The notes under the pieces were generated by a model. That model saw only the letters and a list, made by a program, of their open reading frames with translations, did not search any database and was not told where the DNA came from. DNA of 64,000 nt from contig JAJRRO010000032.1 of the NCBI GenBank assembly GCA_024279425.1, positions 124,001-188,000 on the forward strand, in the 5' to 3' direction. Within the stretch, counting starts at the first letter, position 1; each line of letters starts with the position of its first letter. Shown here piece after piece: positions 9,818-19,613 of the stretch. A program made the translations under genes and the position numbers. The stretch is from Bacteroidota bacterium. GTDB taxonomy: Bacteria > Bacteroidota > Bacteroidia > Flavobacteriales > Flavobacteriaceae.

Positions 9818-11359
9818 ATGGACTCCAAATTGAAAAAATTAGAAGATAGAGTAGCGTTGGCCCATATTGGTGGTGGCCAAAAACGAATAGACAAACAGCA
9901 TGCAAAACAGAAGTTAACGGCAAGAGAACGAATCAAATATTTGTTGGATGAAGGTTCTTTTGAGGAAATGGGTGTACTTGTAACTCACCGTACCACAGAT
10001 TTTGGTATGGAAAATGAAATGTACTTTGGAGATGGTGTTGTTACGGGTTATGGAACTATTGGCGGGAGATTGGTCTACGTGTATGCCCAGGACTTCACTG
10101 TTTTCGGTGGTTCCTTGTCAGAGACCCATGCAGAAAAAATCTGCAAGGTAATGGATTTGGCCATGAAAGTGGGTGCACCAATTATTGGGTTGAATGATTC
10201 AGGGGGTGCCCGAATTCAAGAAGGTGTACGTTCGCTGGGAGGTTATGCCGATATTTTTTTCAGAAATGTACAGGCTTCGGGAGTAATTCCTCAATTGTCG
10301 GCCATTATGGGCCCTTGCGCAGGAGGTGCGGTCTATTCACCAGCTATGACCGATTTTACCTTGATGGTAGAACAATCCAGTTATATGTTCGTTACAGGCC
10401 CCAATGTGGTAAAAACGGTAACCAATGAAGAGATTACTGCAGAGGAATTGGGTGGGGCCCATACGCATGCCTCAAAATCTGGAGTTGCGCATTGCACATC
10501 TGCCAATGATATTGCATGCATGGAGGATTTAAAAAAGTTGTTGAGTTATTTACCACAAAGCAATAAAGAGGTTCCTAAGAATCTACCCTATGAATTGAAC
10601 GATGAGGTGAGGGATGTACTCAAGAATACTGTGCCAGAGAGTTCTAATAAGCCTTACGATATGCATGAAGTTATTGAAGGCATCATTGATGAGGAATCCT
10701 TTTTTGAAATCCATAAGGATTATGCAGAGAATATTATCGTTGGCTTTGCACGACTTGGTGGTCGAAGCGTGGGGATTATTGCTAACCAACCTATGTTTTT
10801 GGCAGGAGTTTTGGATGTGAAAAGTTCTATAAAGGCAGCACGATTTACGCGGTTTTGCGATGCATTCAATATACCATTGTTGGTATTGGTCGATGTTCCG
10901 GGATTCTTACCAGGAACAGATCAGGAATGGAACGGTATCATAGTCCATGGCGCAAAATTACTATATGCACTTAGCGAAGCGACGGTTCCAAGAGTTACCG
11001 TTATCACCCGCAAAGCCTATGGTGGGGCCTATGATGTTATGAACTCCAAACATATAGGGGCAGATTTCAACTATGCATGGCCATCTGCTGAAATTGCCGT
11101 AATGGGTGCCAAGGGGGCCAGCGAGATTATTTTTAGAAAGGAGATATCGGTTGCGGATGATCCTGTCAAAAAATTAGCGGAAAAAGAAGCTGAGTATGCC
11201 GAAAAGTTTGCGCACCCATATAGGGCCGCCAGACGTGGATTTATTGACGAGGTGATATTTCCTGAAAACACAAGACGCAAGTTGATCAAGACGTTTAGCA
11301 TGTTGGAAGGCAAAAAGGTAGACCGGCCCAAAAGAAAACACGGGAATATTACTTTGTAG
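9818..11359 (+). CDS. pccB: Acyl-CoA carboxylase carboxyltransferase subunit (propionyl-CoA type)
   Basis: Transfers the carboxyl group from biotin to acyl-CoA, here most likely propionyl-CoA to give methylmalonyl-CoA. The 513-aa length and single-chain crotonase-fold architecture match PccB/MmdA. Visible family motifs: [16 protein letters not shown] (about 32-47), the CoA-binding and oxyanion regions [26 protein letters not shown] and [16 protein letters not shown], and in the second half [12 protein letters not shown] and [11 protein letters not shown]. It starts 3 bases after the biotin carboxylase stop. MmdA-type decarboxylases have the same fold; the presence of a biotin carboxylase gene favours the ATP-dependent carboxylase. 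Confidence 0.93.
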   Translation: MDSKLKKLEDRVALAHIGGGQKRIDKQHAKQKLTARERIKYLLDEGSFEEMGVLVTHRTTDFGMENEMYFGDGVVTGYGTIGGRLVYVYAQDFTVFGGSLSETHAEKICKVMDLAMKVGAPIIGLNDSGGARIQEGVRSLGGYADIFFRNVQASGVIPQLSAIMGPCAGGAVYSPAMTDFTLMVEQSSYMFVTGPNVVKTVTNEEITAEELGGAHTHASKSGVAHCTSANDIACMEDLKKLLSYLPQSNKEVPKNLPYELNDEVRDVLKNTVPESSNKPYDMHEVIEGIIDEESFFEIHKDYAENIIVGFARLGGRSVGIIANQPMFLAGVLDVKSSIKAARFTRFCDAFNIPLLVLVDVPGFLPGTDQEWNGIIVHGAKLLYALSEATVPRVTVITRKAYGGAYDVMNSKHIGADFNYAWPSAEIAVMGAKGASEIIFRKEISVADDPVKKLAEKEAEYAEKFAHPYRAARRGFIDEVIFPENTRRKLIKTFSMLEGKKVDRPKRKHGNITL

Positions 11360-11393
11360 GAGGCAGCGAGTATGGAATAGAAACAACTCTAAG

Positions 11394-11430
11394 CTAGACC
11401 TGTCAGGTTTTAAAAACCTGACAGGTCTAG
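11394..11430. terminator. Perfect 18-bp palindrome downstream of pccB
   Basis: Arms CTAGACCTGTCAGGTTTT (11394-11411) and its exact reverse complement (11413-11430) flank a single A; TTTTGTTG follows on the plus strand. It lies 34 bases after the pccB stop and can act as an intrinsic terminator. The perfect symmetry, longer than termination needs, and its resemblance from memory to a dispersed palindrome of flavobacterial genomes suggest it may also be a repeat family member. Confidence 0.65.
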
Positions 11431-11568
11431 TTTTGTTGTGAAACGATAATAAGCCTCAAAGGCTATACCATAGTTGTGGTTTTTGTCTCAATTGGCCTAC
11501 ATAAAATTGCATTATTCAGCAATAATAAAATACTATTTCAATAGTGTTAAATTCAAAAGGGATATGCC

Positions 11569-11576
11569 TACTTTTG
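11569..11576 (+). promoter_or_regulatory. -7 promoter element (TACTTTTG) just upstream of the MFS exporter gene
   Basis: Exact TAnnTTTG match ending only 4 bases before the GTG start at 11581. If used, the transcript would begin at or almost at the start codon, giving a leaderless mRNA. No good TTTG is visible about 20 bases upstream, so the promoter is uncertain. Confidence 0.4.
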
Positions 11577-11580
11577 CCCA

Positions 11581-12807
11581 GTGCAAAATGAGAATGTAAA
11601 ACCCAATTTTGAATTTATCGCCTTAATGGCCGCGCTAATGTCTATTGTAGCGCTGGCCATAGATGCAATATTGCCGGCTATTTCAAATATTGGGATGTCT
11701 ATCAACAGTTTAGACGTCACGGACAATCAGTTGCTCATTACCATGATATTTTTGGGATTGGGGGTTGGTCAGTTGTTTTTTGGCCCGCTATCGGATAGCT
11801 ATGGGAGAAAACCTGTAGTTTATGTTGGCTTTGTTGTTTTTACAATGGCAAGTATTCTATGCGTCCTCGCTCCGTCATTGGAATGGATGATAGTTGGACG
11901 AATTCTTCAAGGGATTGGATTGTCGGCACCCAGAACTATTTCTATCTCGATTATCCGTGACACCTATAAAGGTGATTATATGGCCAGGGTGATGTCATTT
12001 GTTACTGCTTTTTTTATTTTGGTACCTGTGGTGGCACCTGCTATTGGTAAGGCCATTATGGATGCCTTTGGTTGGGAAGCTATTTTTTACGTACAGTTGT
12101 TGTTCGCTTTGATTATCTGTGTTTGGTTTTGGAAACGACAGCGGGAGACGCTACATCCAGAATACAAGATTCCTTTTACGGGTCACGTTTTTATAGATGG
12201 ATTAAAGGAATTGGTGAAGTACAAGGATACAATGGCATTTACTATAGTGTCCGGTCTGGTTACCGGTTCTTTTCTTGTTTATTTGAGTGCTGCCCAACAT
12301 ATTTTTGAGAATCAGTACGACTTGGCCAATGAGTTCCCATACATTTTTGCAGGTCTTGCTATTTCAATCGGGTCGTCGACCTTTTTGAACGGCACTTTGG
12401 TATTGCGGTTTGGTATGCGAAAACTTTCGTTCATGGCTATGTTTGCCTTTACCATCATTGCGCTTACTTATGTGATTTTCTTTTGGAACTCCAGTAACCC
12501 AAGTCTGTTTGTATTGTTAGGTTTTCTTTCCGCTCAATTTTTTTGTTTAGGATTTATCTGGGGTAATCTTCGTTCCATTGCCATGGAACCTATTGGACAT
12601 ATTGCAGGAATCGGTGCAGCTATTACTGGTTTTGTTTCAACACTGTTGTCCATCCCCATAGCGGCATATGTGGGTAGTTTTGTCCAAGATACTGTACTTC
12701 CCATGTTTGTGGGCTTGGCTATTTGTGGGGTATTATCATTGGGTATCTTTATTACAATGCGCAGACGTACAGCAAAGAAAGAGCGTCTTCTGATGAGGAA
12801 AGTCTAG
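11581..12807 (+). CDS. MFS multidrug exporter, Bcr/CflA family
   Basis: Twelve-helix inner-membrane antiporter of the major facilitator superfamily; Bcr/CflA members export drugs such as bicyclomycin or chloramphenicol, but the substrate here cannot be read from sequence. The 408-aa protein has the family pattern LAIDAILPAISNI in helix 1, the loop 2-3 signature FGPLSDSYGRKPV (about 80-92), and the helix 4 motif RILQGIGLSAPRTISISIIRDTY (about 104-126) typical of this group. The start is GTG at 11581; there is no in-frame ATG upstream, and the first membrane helix begins about 8 residues in. Monocistronic, between two terminator-like hairpins. Confidence 0.88.
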   Translation: MQNENVKPNFEFIALMAALMSIVALAIDAILPAISNIGMSINSLDVTDNQLLITMIFLGLGVGQLFFGPLSDSYGRKPVVYVGFVVFTMASILCVLAPSLEWMIVGRILQGIGLSAPRTISISIIRDTYKGDYMARVMSFVTAFFILVPVVAPAIGKAIMDAFGWEAIFYVQLLFALIICVWFWKRQRETLHPEYKIPFTGHVFIDGLKELVKYKDTMAFTIVSGLVTGSFLVYLSAAQHIFENQYDLANEFPYIFAGLAISIGSSTFLNGTLVLRFGMRKLSFMAMFAFTIIALTYVIFFWNSSNPSLFVLLGFLSAQFFCLGFIWGNLRSIAMEPIGHIAGIGAAITGFVSTLLSIPIAAYVGSFVQDTVLPMFVGLAICGVLSLGIFITMRRRTAKKERLLMRKV

Positions 12808-12857
12808 AGTTTTAAATCCAGAAGAAATTTGTTTTTTTATCAATAAGAATAAAAATA

Positions 12858-12896
12858 GAGCAATCTGTTTATCTTATTACAAAAAACAGATTACTC
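12858..12896. terminator. Hairpin between the convergent MFS and acs genes
   Basis: Inverted repeat: GAG plus AATCTGTTT (12858-12870) against AAACAGATT plus CTC (12884-12896), with one mismatched position. It sits between two convergent stop codons. A-rich loop, no long T run; probably a weak bidirectional terminator. Confidence 0.45.
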
Positions 12897-12912
12897 CTTA
12901 CTCCCAAGAATT

Positions 12913-14820
12913 TTACAAGGCATTGTCCATAATCTCTTTGACCACTTCAGGATTTAACAAGGTACTTGTATCCCCTAAATTAGAAGTATCCTTACTGGCT
13001 ATTTTACGTAGAATACGACGCATGATCTTACCGCTTCGTGTTTTGGGCAATCCCGATACAAATTGAATTTTATCCAACTTGGCAATAGGTCCGATATGTT
13101 CTGTAATCTGTAGATTGATTTCTTTGCGAACATTGTCCTTAACACGACCTTCACCGGTTCCCTTAAGGATAACGTAACCGTACAGGGCATTTCCCTTAAC
13201 ATCATGCGGGAAACCTACAATAGCAGACTCAGCAACGGCTGGGTGTTCGTTGATTGCGTCTTCAATAGGGGCTGTTCCCAAATTATGCCCAGAGACAATA
13301 ATTACGTCATCCACGCGTCCAGTTATTCTATAATATCCAACAGCATCCCTATGCGCACCATCCCCTGTAAAATATTTATTGTCATAGGCGGTAAAATAAG
13401 TATCACGATAGCGTTCATGATTGCCCCAGATTGTTCTTGCAATGGCTGGCCAAGGGAATTTAATACAGAGTCGCCCATCTACTTGGTTGCCCATTATTTC
13501 TTTTCCATCATCATCCATTAAAGCAGGTTGAACTCCAATAAAAGGTAATGTTGCAAAAGTTGGTGTGGTAGGTGTTACGTAAGGAATCGGCGTAATCATA
13601 ATTCCGCCTGTTTCTGTTTGCCACCAAGTATCTACAATGGGGCTATGTTTTTTACCTATATTGTTATTGTACCAATGCCATGCTTCTTCATTTATGGGCT
13701 CACCTACCGAACCCAATACTTTTAGAGAAGAGAGGTCGTATTTTTCGACAAAATCCAAATTCTCCTTTGCCAAGGACCTTATCGCGGTTGGTGCGGTATA
13801 AAATTGATTTACCTTATGTTTTTGAACCACTTCCCAAAAACGACCATAGTCGGGATAGGAGGGAACCCCTTCGAACATTACGGAGGTGGCCCCATTTGCC
13901 AAAGGTCCATAAACGATATAGGAATGTCCGGTTATCCAACCAATATCGGCCGTACACCAATACACATCCTCTTCCTTGTATTGAAAAATGTTTTTGAAAG
14001 TATATGCGGTATAGACCATATAACCTCCACAGGTATGTACCATCCCTTTTGGTTTACCCGTAGAACCGGAAGTATAAAGAATGAAAAGTGGATCTTCGGC
14101 ATCCATTAGTTCAGCATCACAGTCAGCATAAGCATCCTCCATAAGTGGCTCTAACCATTTATCACGTCCTTCTTTCATTTCAATTGAACTACTGATTCGT
14201 TTGACGACCAGAACCGTACGTATACCTGGGCAATTCTCCAAGGCCTTGTCAACAATTCCTTTTAAATCAATGGTCTTGGCCCCGCGATATGAACCATCGG
14301 AGGTAATCACCATTTTACAATCGCAGTCATTTATTCGTGTAGACACGGCATTTGCAGAAAAGCCTGCGAAAACAACAGAATGAATGGCGCCAATCCTTGC
14401 ACATGCCAGTACTGATATGGCCAATTCTGGAATCATGGGTAAATAAATACAAACCCGATCGCCTTTTTTTATCCCATTTTCTTTGAGCACGTTGGCCATC
14501 CTGCAGACCTTTTCGTACAACTGCCCATAGGTAATGTGCTGCGCTTCTTCTTTAGGATTGTTAGGTTCAAAAAGGAGGGCTGTTTTATCCCGTCTTGTCG
14601 GTAAGTGTCTGTCAATACAGTTTTCGGTAATATTCAATTTCGCCCCTTGGAACCATTTCACTTCTGGTTTGGTAAAATCCCATTCCAAGACTTTGTCCCA
14701 TTTTTTACGCCAAACAAAATGTTCCTCAGCTATCTCTTCCCAAAAACCTTCTGGATTCCTGACCGATTTTCTATAGACTTGATAATATTCCTCTAAATGT
14801 TTAATGTGATAGTTACTCAT
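12913..14820 (-). CDS. acs: Acetyl-CoA synthetase (AMP-forming)
   Basis: Activates acetate to acetyl-CoA through acetyl-AMP. The 635-aa protein has the usual Acs length and order: N-terminal FHVWRKKWDKVLEWDFTKPE-like region, AMP-binding P-loop YTSGSTGKPKG (about 250-260), the acetate-pocket stretch VDTWWQTETGG, and the C-terminal lysine motif PKTRSGKIMRRILRKIA, whose lysine in RSGK is the adenylation lysine and the usual site of acetylation control. It follows the symporter gene by 58 bases, so uptake and activation of acetate are probably coexpressed. Confidence 0.96.
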   Translation of the reverse strand: MSNYHIKHLEEYYQVYRKSVRNPEGFWEEIAEEHFVWRKKWDKVLEWDFTKPEVKWFQGAKLNITENCIDRHLPTRRDKTALLFEPNNPKEEAQHITYGQLYEKVCRMANVLKENGIKKGDRVCIYLPMIPELAISVLACARIGAIHSVVFAGFSANAVSTRINDCDCKMVITSDGSYRGAKTIDLKGIVDKALENCPGIRTVLVVKRISSSIEMKEGRDKWLEPLMEDAYADCDAELMDAEDPLFILYTSGSTGKPKGMVHTCGGYMVYTAYTFKNIFQYKEEDVYWCTADIGWITGHSYIVYGPLANGATSVMFEGVPSYPDYGRFWEVVQKHKVNQFYTAPTAIRSLAKENLDFVEKYDLSSLKVLGSVGEPINEEAWHWYNNNIGKKHSPIVDTWWQTETGGIMITPIPYVTPTTPTFATLPFIGVQPALMDDDGKEIMGNQVDGRLCIKFPWPAIARTIWGNHERYRDTYFTAYDNKYFTGDGAHRDAVGYYRITGRVDDVIIVSGHNLGTAPIEDAINEHPAVAESAIVGFPHDVKGNALYGYVILKGTGEGRVKDNVRKEINLQITEHIGPIAKLDKIQFVSGLPKTRSGKIMRRILRKIASKDTSNLGDTSTLLNPEVVKEIMDNAL

Positions 14821-14878
14821 ATGGTTTTTGATTGTCAGTATATAAATTTACTTGAAAAAGACCTTAATCCAATTGATT

Positions 14879-16576
14879 TTAATGTGTTGAGGCTTCTCCT
14901 GCTCCTTTGGGTATTCTTATATTCTCTACAATTTCTTGAACCTCCAGAGGAGGGTCTGGAGTGAATTTCATTATAGTTAGGGAAACGATGAAATTAGCGA
15001 TCATGGCGACGCTCCCGAACCCTTCCGGGGATATGCCAAACCACCATTCCGAACTATCCGGGATTTCCCCAAGCCAACCCAGTTTAAATTTTGCCATATA
15101 AAACAGCATCAAAAGGGTGCCGACCACCATTCCCGCGATGGCACCTTCTTTGTTCATTTTTTTGTAAAAAATGCCCAATACGATTGCTGGAAAAAATGAT
15201 GCGGCTGCCAACCCAAAAGCCAAAGCAACCACGGCGGCAACAAAGCCAGGTGGATTAATGCCAAAATACCCCGCAACAACTACGGCTACAGTGGCGGACA
15301 TTCTAGCTGCCCAAAGCTCTCCTTTTTCCGAAATGTTGGGTTTAAATATTTTCTTGATCAAATCATGCGAGATAGAAGCGGATATTACCAATAATAGTCC
15401 AGCGGCCGTTGAAAGAGCAGCAGCCAGACCTCCAGCTGCGACAAGAGCTATGACCCAAGCTGGTAGGTTGGCAATTTCAGGATTGGCCAATACCATGATA
15501 TCCCGATCTACGAACAGTTCATTATTGGCTGGGTCAGCCACATATTTGATTTTCCCATCCTCATTTTTATCATCGAATTTTAAGAGTCCTGTGGTTTCCC
15601 AATTCTTGAACCAACTAGGCATGGTTGCATAGTCTTGGTCGCTGACGGTATGGATCATATTGGTTCTAGCAAATACTGCAACTGCCGGGGCCGTTGTGTA
15701 TAAAATTGCTATGAATAACAAGGCCAGTCCGGCTGATTTTCGAGCATCCCTTACTTTTTTAACTGTAAAAAAACGAACAATAACATGGGGTAGCCCAGCT
15801 GTACCTACCATTAACGCCAGGGTTATAGCGAATACATCTATCATCGATTTTGAACCATTCGTGTACTCGGAAAAGCCCAATTCAGTAGAGAGTCCGTCTA
15901 ATTTATCCAAAAGAAAGGTTCCAGAACCATCATTCAAAGTTGAACCCATACCCAGTTGGGGAATTGGATTTCCCGTCATTTGAATGGAAATAAAAATTGC
16001 AGGGACCATAAAGGCAAATATCAAGACGCAATATTGGGCAACTTGGGTATAGGTGATACCCTTCATTCCACCCAAAACGGCATAAAACAAAACAATGACC
16101 ATACCGATAATCACTCCCCATTCAACCGGTACTTCCAAGAATCTGGAGAAAACCACTCCAACACCTCTCATTTGGCCGGCTACATAAGTGAATGAGACAA
16201 GAAGTGCACAAAACACTGCTACAATACGTGTAACCTTGGAATAATATCGATCACCGATAAAATCAGGAACGGTAAACTTTCCGAATTTACGCAAGTAAGG
16301 TGCAAGTAATAGAGCCAGCAATACGTAGCCCCCTGTCCAGCCCATTAAATATACAGAGCCGTCATAACCTGCAAAGGCGATGATACCAGCCATAGAAATA
16401 AAAGATGCAGCCGACATCCAATCTGCGGCTGTAGCCATACCATTTGCCAGGGGCGAAACGCCACCACCGGCAATATAAAACTCTTTCGTTGAACCTGCCC
16501 TTGACCAAATGGCGATTCCAATATATAATGCAAAGGTTATTCCTACTAGTAGGTAAGTCCAGGTTTGAACACTCAT
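14879..16576 (-). CDS. Sodium:solute symporter, probable acetate/monocarboxylate permease
   Basis: SSS-family inner-membrane transporter of 565 aa with 13-14 predicted helices. The N-terminus matches the ActP/MctC-like group: SRAGSTKEFYIAGGGVSPLA, then NGMATAADWMSAASFISMAG (about 46-65). The GTAGLPHVIVRFFTVK stretch (about 258-273) is the family signature region. A long soluble insertion is visible between helices (about 310-360, KNEDGKIKYVADPANN). It is preceded at 20 bases by a DUF4212 gene, a small subunit that commonly accompanies this SSS branch, and followed by acs, so acetate or a similar short acid is the likely substrate. Confidence 0.88.
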   Translation of the reverse strand: MSVQTWTYLLVGITFALYIGIAIWSRAGSTKEFYIAGGGVSPLANGMATAADWMSAASFISMAGIIAFAGYDGSVYLMGWTGGYVLLALLLAPYLRKFGKFTVPDFIGDRYYSKVTRIVAVFCALLVSFTYVAGQMRGVGVVFSRFLEVPVEWGVIIGMVIVLFYAVLGGMKGITYTQVAQYCVLIFAFMVPAIFISIQMTGNPIPQLGMGSTLNDGSGTFLLDKLDGLSTELGFSEYTNGSKSMIDVFAITLALMVGTAGLPHVIVRFFTVKKVRDARKSAGLALLFIAILYTTAPAVAVFARTNMIHTVSDQDYATMPSWFKNWETTGLLKFDDKNEDGKIKYVADPANNELFVDRDIMVLANPEIANLPAWVIALVAAGGLAAALSTAAGLLLVISASISHDLIKKIFKPNISEKGELWAARMSATVAVVVAGYFGINPPGFVAAVVALAFGLAAASFFPAIVLGIFYKKMNKEGAIAGMVVGTLLMLFYMAKFKLGWLGEIPDSSEWWFGISPEGFGSVAMIANFIVSLTIMKFTPDPPLEVQEIVENIRIPKGAGEASTH

Positions 16577-16596
16577 AAATTATTTTTTAGTTGTGG

Positions 16597-16857
16597 TTAT
16601 TCGTCGTAGCCGTATTTTTTATCCAATTTGTTCATTAGCCCAACATAAATAAATATCAGGACAACGAATACATATATCGATCCTTGTTGTGCAAACCAGA
16701 ACCCAAGTTTAAAACCGCCTATTTGAATCTTATCCAACGGAGTCTTGAATAATATTCCTGCACCATAGGAAACTACAAACCAAACTACTAGGAGTATGAG
16801 GAGATATCTTAGGTTTTCTTTCCAATAGGCCTTCGATTTACTTTGTTTATCTGACAT
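16597..16857 (-). CDS. DUF4212 small membrane protein, partner of the SSS symporter
   Basis: Protein of 86 aa with two hydrophobic helices (about 17-35 and 50-75), the second including SIYVFVVLIFIYVGLMNKLD. Proteins of this family are nearly always encoded directly upstream of an SSS symporter, as here (20 bases), and are thought to be an accessory subunit. I chose the ATG at 16857, giving MSDKQSKSKAYWKENLRYLL; an upstream in-frame ATG at 16962 would add 35 residues that do not resemble the family and would overlap the end of anmK. Confidence 0.85.
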   Translation of the reverse strand: MSDKQSKSKAYWKENLRYLLILLVVWFVVSYGAGILFKTPLDKIQIGGFKLGFWFAQQGSIYVFVVLIFIYVGLMNKLDKKYGYDE

Positions 16858-16936
16858 ATGTCTTTTTTTTAAATAGCTATTATTAAATACATAATCCACT
16901 AATATAACCAATAGATTTATTATAGGATATATTCTT

Positions 16937-18013
16937 TCAACCGGGTAAATATAGAACGCCACTTGAAGAATCCCTTTGACTTCCAGTAACCGAGCTCAAA
17001 ACGTTTGTTTCATGCTCCATTCTCAGCACCCCCATTAAGGCGAACACCAGAGCCTCTTTATACTCAATCAATGCAATTGGTGGCACGATAACTTCGACGG
17101 TATTTCCGAGTTTTTTCTTTAGAGTTTCAATCAGAAAATAGTTTAATGCACCACCTCCCGTAGCAAATAAGGTAGCCTTGTTTTTGTTGTTGTTGGTCTT
17201 GACTTCTAGCGCAATTTGCTCGCAAAGATGATGTATCGAAGTATGTAGCAGATTTTCAATACTTTCTTCTTCAGATTCTATGATTGGAACCACTTTTTGT
17301 GTGAACCATTCATATCCCGTTGATTTGGGAAAGGGCAATTGGTAGTACTCCAAGGCATTTAATTTCTGAAGCATGTTGGAGTTGACTTTTCCGTTTCTGG
17401 CCAAGGTACCACCTTTATCAAAGGGTAGGTCAATTTTATGGGTGATGTAATTCAAGACCATATTGGCCAGACCAATATCGTAGGCAATTCGCTTTCCACC
17501 CTTTTCAAAGGAAATATTGCTGATGCCACCTAGATTAAGGCAAAAATCATATTGCCCAAAAAACAGCTGATCACCTATAGGGACAAGCGGTGCCCCTTGA
17601 CCACCTAATGCTAGATCATTACTACGAAAATCACAGATTACTTTGTTTCCACTTTCATTGGCCAAGTGTTGTCCACAGCCTATTTGATAGGTAAGTCCGT
17701 TTTCTGGTTGATGATGTGTGGTGTGCCCATGACTGGCAATAAAATCTACCTGCAAATCATATTCCTTGGTAAAGGACTTTACTTGTCCTCCCAACCACGT
17801 ACCATAGGTATTGTTAAGTGTCAAAAGCTCATCCGCGGGCAAGTAGATGGAATTCTTAAGTTCATCTTTCATTTGGGTATCATAGGAGATACTTTTGGTT
17901 TGTCCAATACTATAATTCCAACGATTTAAGGTTTTAGAAATTTGACAATAGGCAATATCGAGCCCGTCTAAAGAAGTTCCTGACATTAATCCTATAACAT
18001 TATATACTTTCAT
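16937..18013 (-). CDS. anmK: Anhydro-N-acetylmuramic acid kinase
   Basis: Opens the 1,6-anhydro ring and phosphorylates anhydro-MurNAc to MurNAc-6-phosphate in peptidoglycan recycling. The 358-aa protein begins with the family motif GLMSGTSLDGLDIAY (8-22); FIASHGHTTHHQP (about 90-102), LNLGGISNISF (about 154-164) and LFATGGGALN are further AnmK landmarks of the ASKHA fold. It follows nagZ after 4 bases and precedes the symporter group, so it is the fifth gene of the recycling operon. The product is the substrate of MurQ, encoded in the divergent arm of the same locus. Confidence 0.95.
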   Translation of the reverse strand: MKVYNVIGLMSGTSLDGLDIAYCQISKTLNRWNYSIGQTKSISYDTQMKDELKNSIYLPADELLTLNNTYGTWLGGQVKSFTKEYDLQVDFIASHGHTTHHQPENGLTYQIGCGQHLANESGNKVICDFRSNDLALGGQGAPLVPIGDQLFFGQYDFCLNLGGISNISFEKGGKRIAYDIGLANMVLNYITHKIDLPFDKGGTLARNGKVNSNMLQKLNALEYYQLPFPKSTGYEWFTQKVVPIIESEEESIENLLHTSIHHLCEQIALEVKTNNNKNKATLFATGGGALNYFLIETLKKKLGNTVEVIVPPIALIEYKEALVFALMGVLRMEHETNVLSSVTGSQRDSSSGVLYLPG

Positions 18014-18017
18014 TTTG

Positions 18018-19613
18018 TTATTCGATGTTTACAGGTAGTTTTCCCACCGCTTCAATTTCGCCAAAAAAATGTTCTGCCGCAACTTCTTGAAATACTTTAA
18101 AATCTTGATATGCCAAAACAACGGCTTTGGCATTTTTATAATCAAATACTTTTAGGGCATATGGATTTCCAAAAAGATAGAGTATTACATTTCTTGTTAG
18201 TATCATCTCATCTATAAAATCCACTTCGGTACTTGTAAAACCAAAATTATCTGTGGGTTTCGCCTGTGGCGGAAATACGGACAATAGTACATTTTCTTCG
18301 TCCTTAATTTTATTCTTGATAGATGTAATGGAATCCTCAGCCAGAGTAAATGAGCTTGTGTTATGATTGTGTTTTATTGACTTGATAAATTGATTATCAA
18401 TATTCTGTATGTTTGAAACATGAGCAAATCCCTGTTGTTTTGAGGAAGAAAAAATATCTTTATTACCACGTACCAATGTGATGCTTTTCTTGGCTATTTC
18501 TTTATTTAGGCTATCGGGATTCTTAAGTTCTTCCTTATTTGACTGCTCGGCATTGATAGCCTTTTCCTTTAGTCTCCAGACACGTTCAAAAGCTACTTCA
18601 ATTTGGTTTTCAGTAGCATTTTTCAAAATGGTTTCTATACCTTCATGCGTATGTTCAGCGAAGCAAAGAATATCGTTTCCTGCATTAAAGGCTTCCCATT
18701 CCAACGTTCCTTTAACCGGAAATTTTTTTGAAACGGCATGCATATTCAAAGCATCGGAAATGACCACACCATCATAGCCAAAATCATTTCGCAACAATCC
18801 ATTGATAATTTCGCTTGAAATACTGGATGGGGTATTTTTGCCATTGGAAAGTGTGGGTACCGCTAAATGACCCACCATAATGGAGTCGACCTTTTCCTTT
18901 GCCAATTCTTTAAAGGGATAAAGTTCGTTATCCAATAGCTCTTTCTTTGATTTATTGATGACTGGCAATCCTAAATGAGAATCGATTGCGGTATCACCGT
19001 GTCCTGGAAAATGCTTTACACTGCTTAAGATTCCTTCGCTCTGCATTCCCTTAACATAAGCTACCGATTTTTCAACTACATTTTTCTTATCTCCACCAAA
19101 AGACCTGTACCCTATCACAGGGTTATTCGGATTATTGTTAATATCAGCTACAGGGGACAAATTGTAGTGAATGCCAGCACATTTACAATCCATTGCTATA
19201 TTCTTTCCTACCTGAAAAATCAAATCCAAATTCCCTTGAATAGCCCCAAGGGTAATAGCATAAGGATATTGTGGAGTATTTTCAATGCGCATGACCAAAC
19301 CCCATTCTGCATCTATGGCCATCAACAATCTATATTTTGATTTTAGATGATATCGATGTATCAATTTTTGAAGTGTCTGTAAGCTTTGCTCATTATAAAT
19401 AACTTCCTTCTTACCTTCATAATTGGTTGCAGCGCTAGCACGGCTATGAAAAAAACAGAGTCCGCCAACATGATTTTTCTCAATTAATCGCTCTAAGTGT
19501 TGTATTTCTTCTTCAGAGTCATTAATAAAGGCTGCAGGCATAAATAATTGACCGATTTTTTCCCTTTTTGAAAGTTCGGTCGTAGCATTCTTGTAATTTA
19601 AAATTCTATTCAT
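18018..19613 (-). CDS. nagZ: Glycoside hydrolase family 3, beta-N-acetylhexosaminidase (NagZ-type)
   Basis: Removes N-acetylglucosamine from GlcNAc-anhydroMurNAc (peptides). The hallmark NagZ loop KHFPGHGDTAIDSH is present (about 196-209), with the His/Asp pair that serves as general acid in GH3 N-acetylglucosaminidases; the nucleophile Asp is in DGVVISDALNM. At 531 aa it is longer than single-domain NagZ (about 340 aa) and carries a second, C-terminal GH3-type domain. No signal peptide is visible, in keeping with a cytosolic role after AmpG import. I chose the ATG at 19613 (8-base overlap with ampG); an ATG at 19637 would overlap by 32 bases. Confidence 0.9.
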   Translation of the reverse strand: MNRILNYKNATTELSKREKIGQLFMPAAFINDSEEEIQHLERLIEKNHVGGLCFFHSRASAATNYEGKKEVIYNEQSLQTLQKLIHRYHLKSKYRLLMAIDAEWGLVMRIENTPQYPYAITLGAIQGNLDLIFQVGKNIAMDCKCAGIHYNLSPVADINNNPNNPVIGYRSFGGDKKNVVEKSVAYVKGMQSEGILSSVKHFPGHGDTAIDSHLGLPVINKSKKELLDNELYPFKELAKEKVDSIMVGHLAVPTLSNGKNTPSSISSEIINGLLRNDFGYDGVVISDALNMHAVSKKFPVKGTLEWEAFNAGNDILCFAEHTHEGIETILKNATENQIEVAFERVWRLKEKAINAEQSNKEELKNPDSLNKEIAKKSITLVRGNKDIFSSSKQQGFAHVSNIQNIDNQFIKSIKHNHNTSSFTLAEDSITSIKNKIKDEENVLLSVFPPQAKPTDNFGFTSTEVDFIDEMILTRNVILYLFGNPYALKVFDYKNAKAVVLAYQDFKVFQEVAAEHFFGEIEAVGKLPVNIE

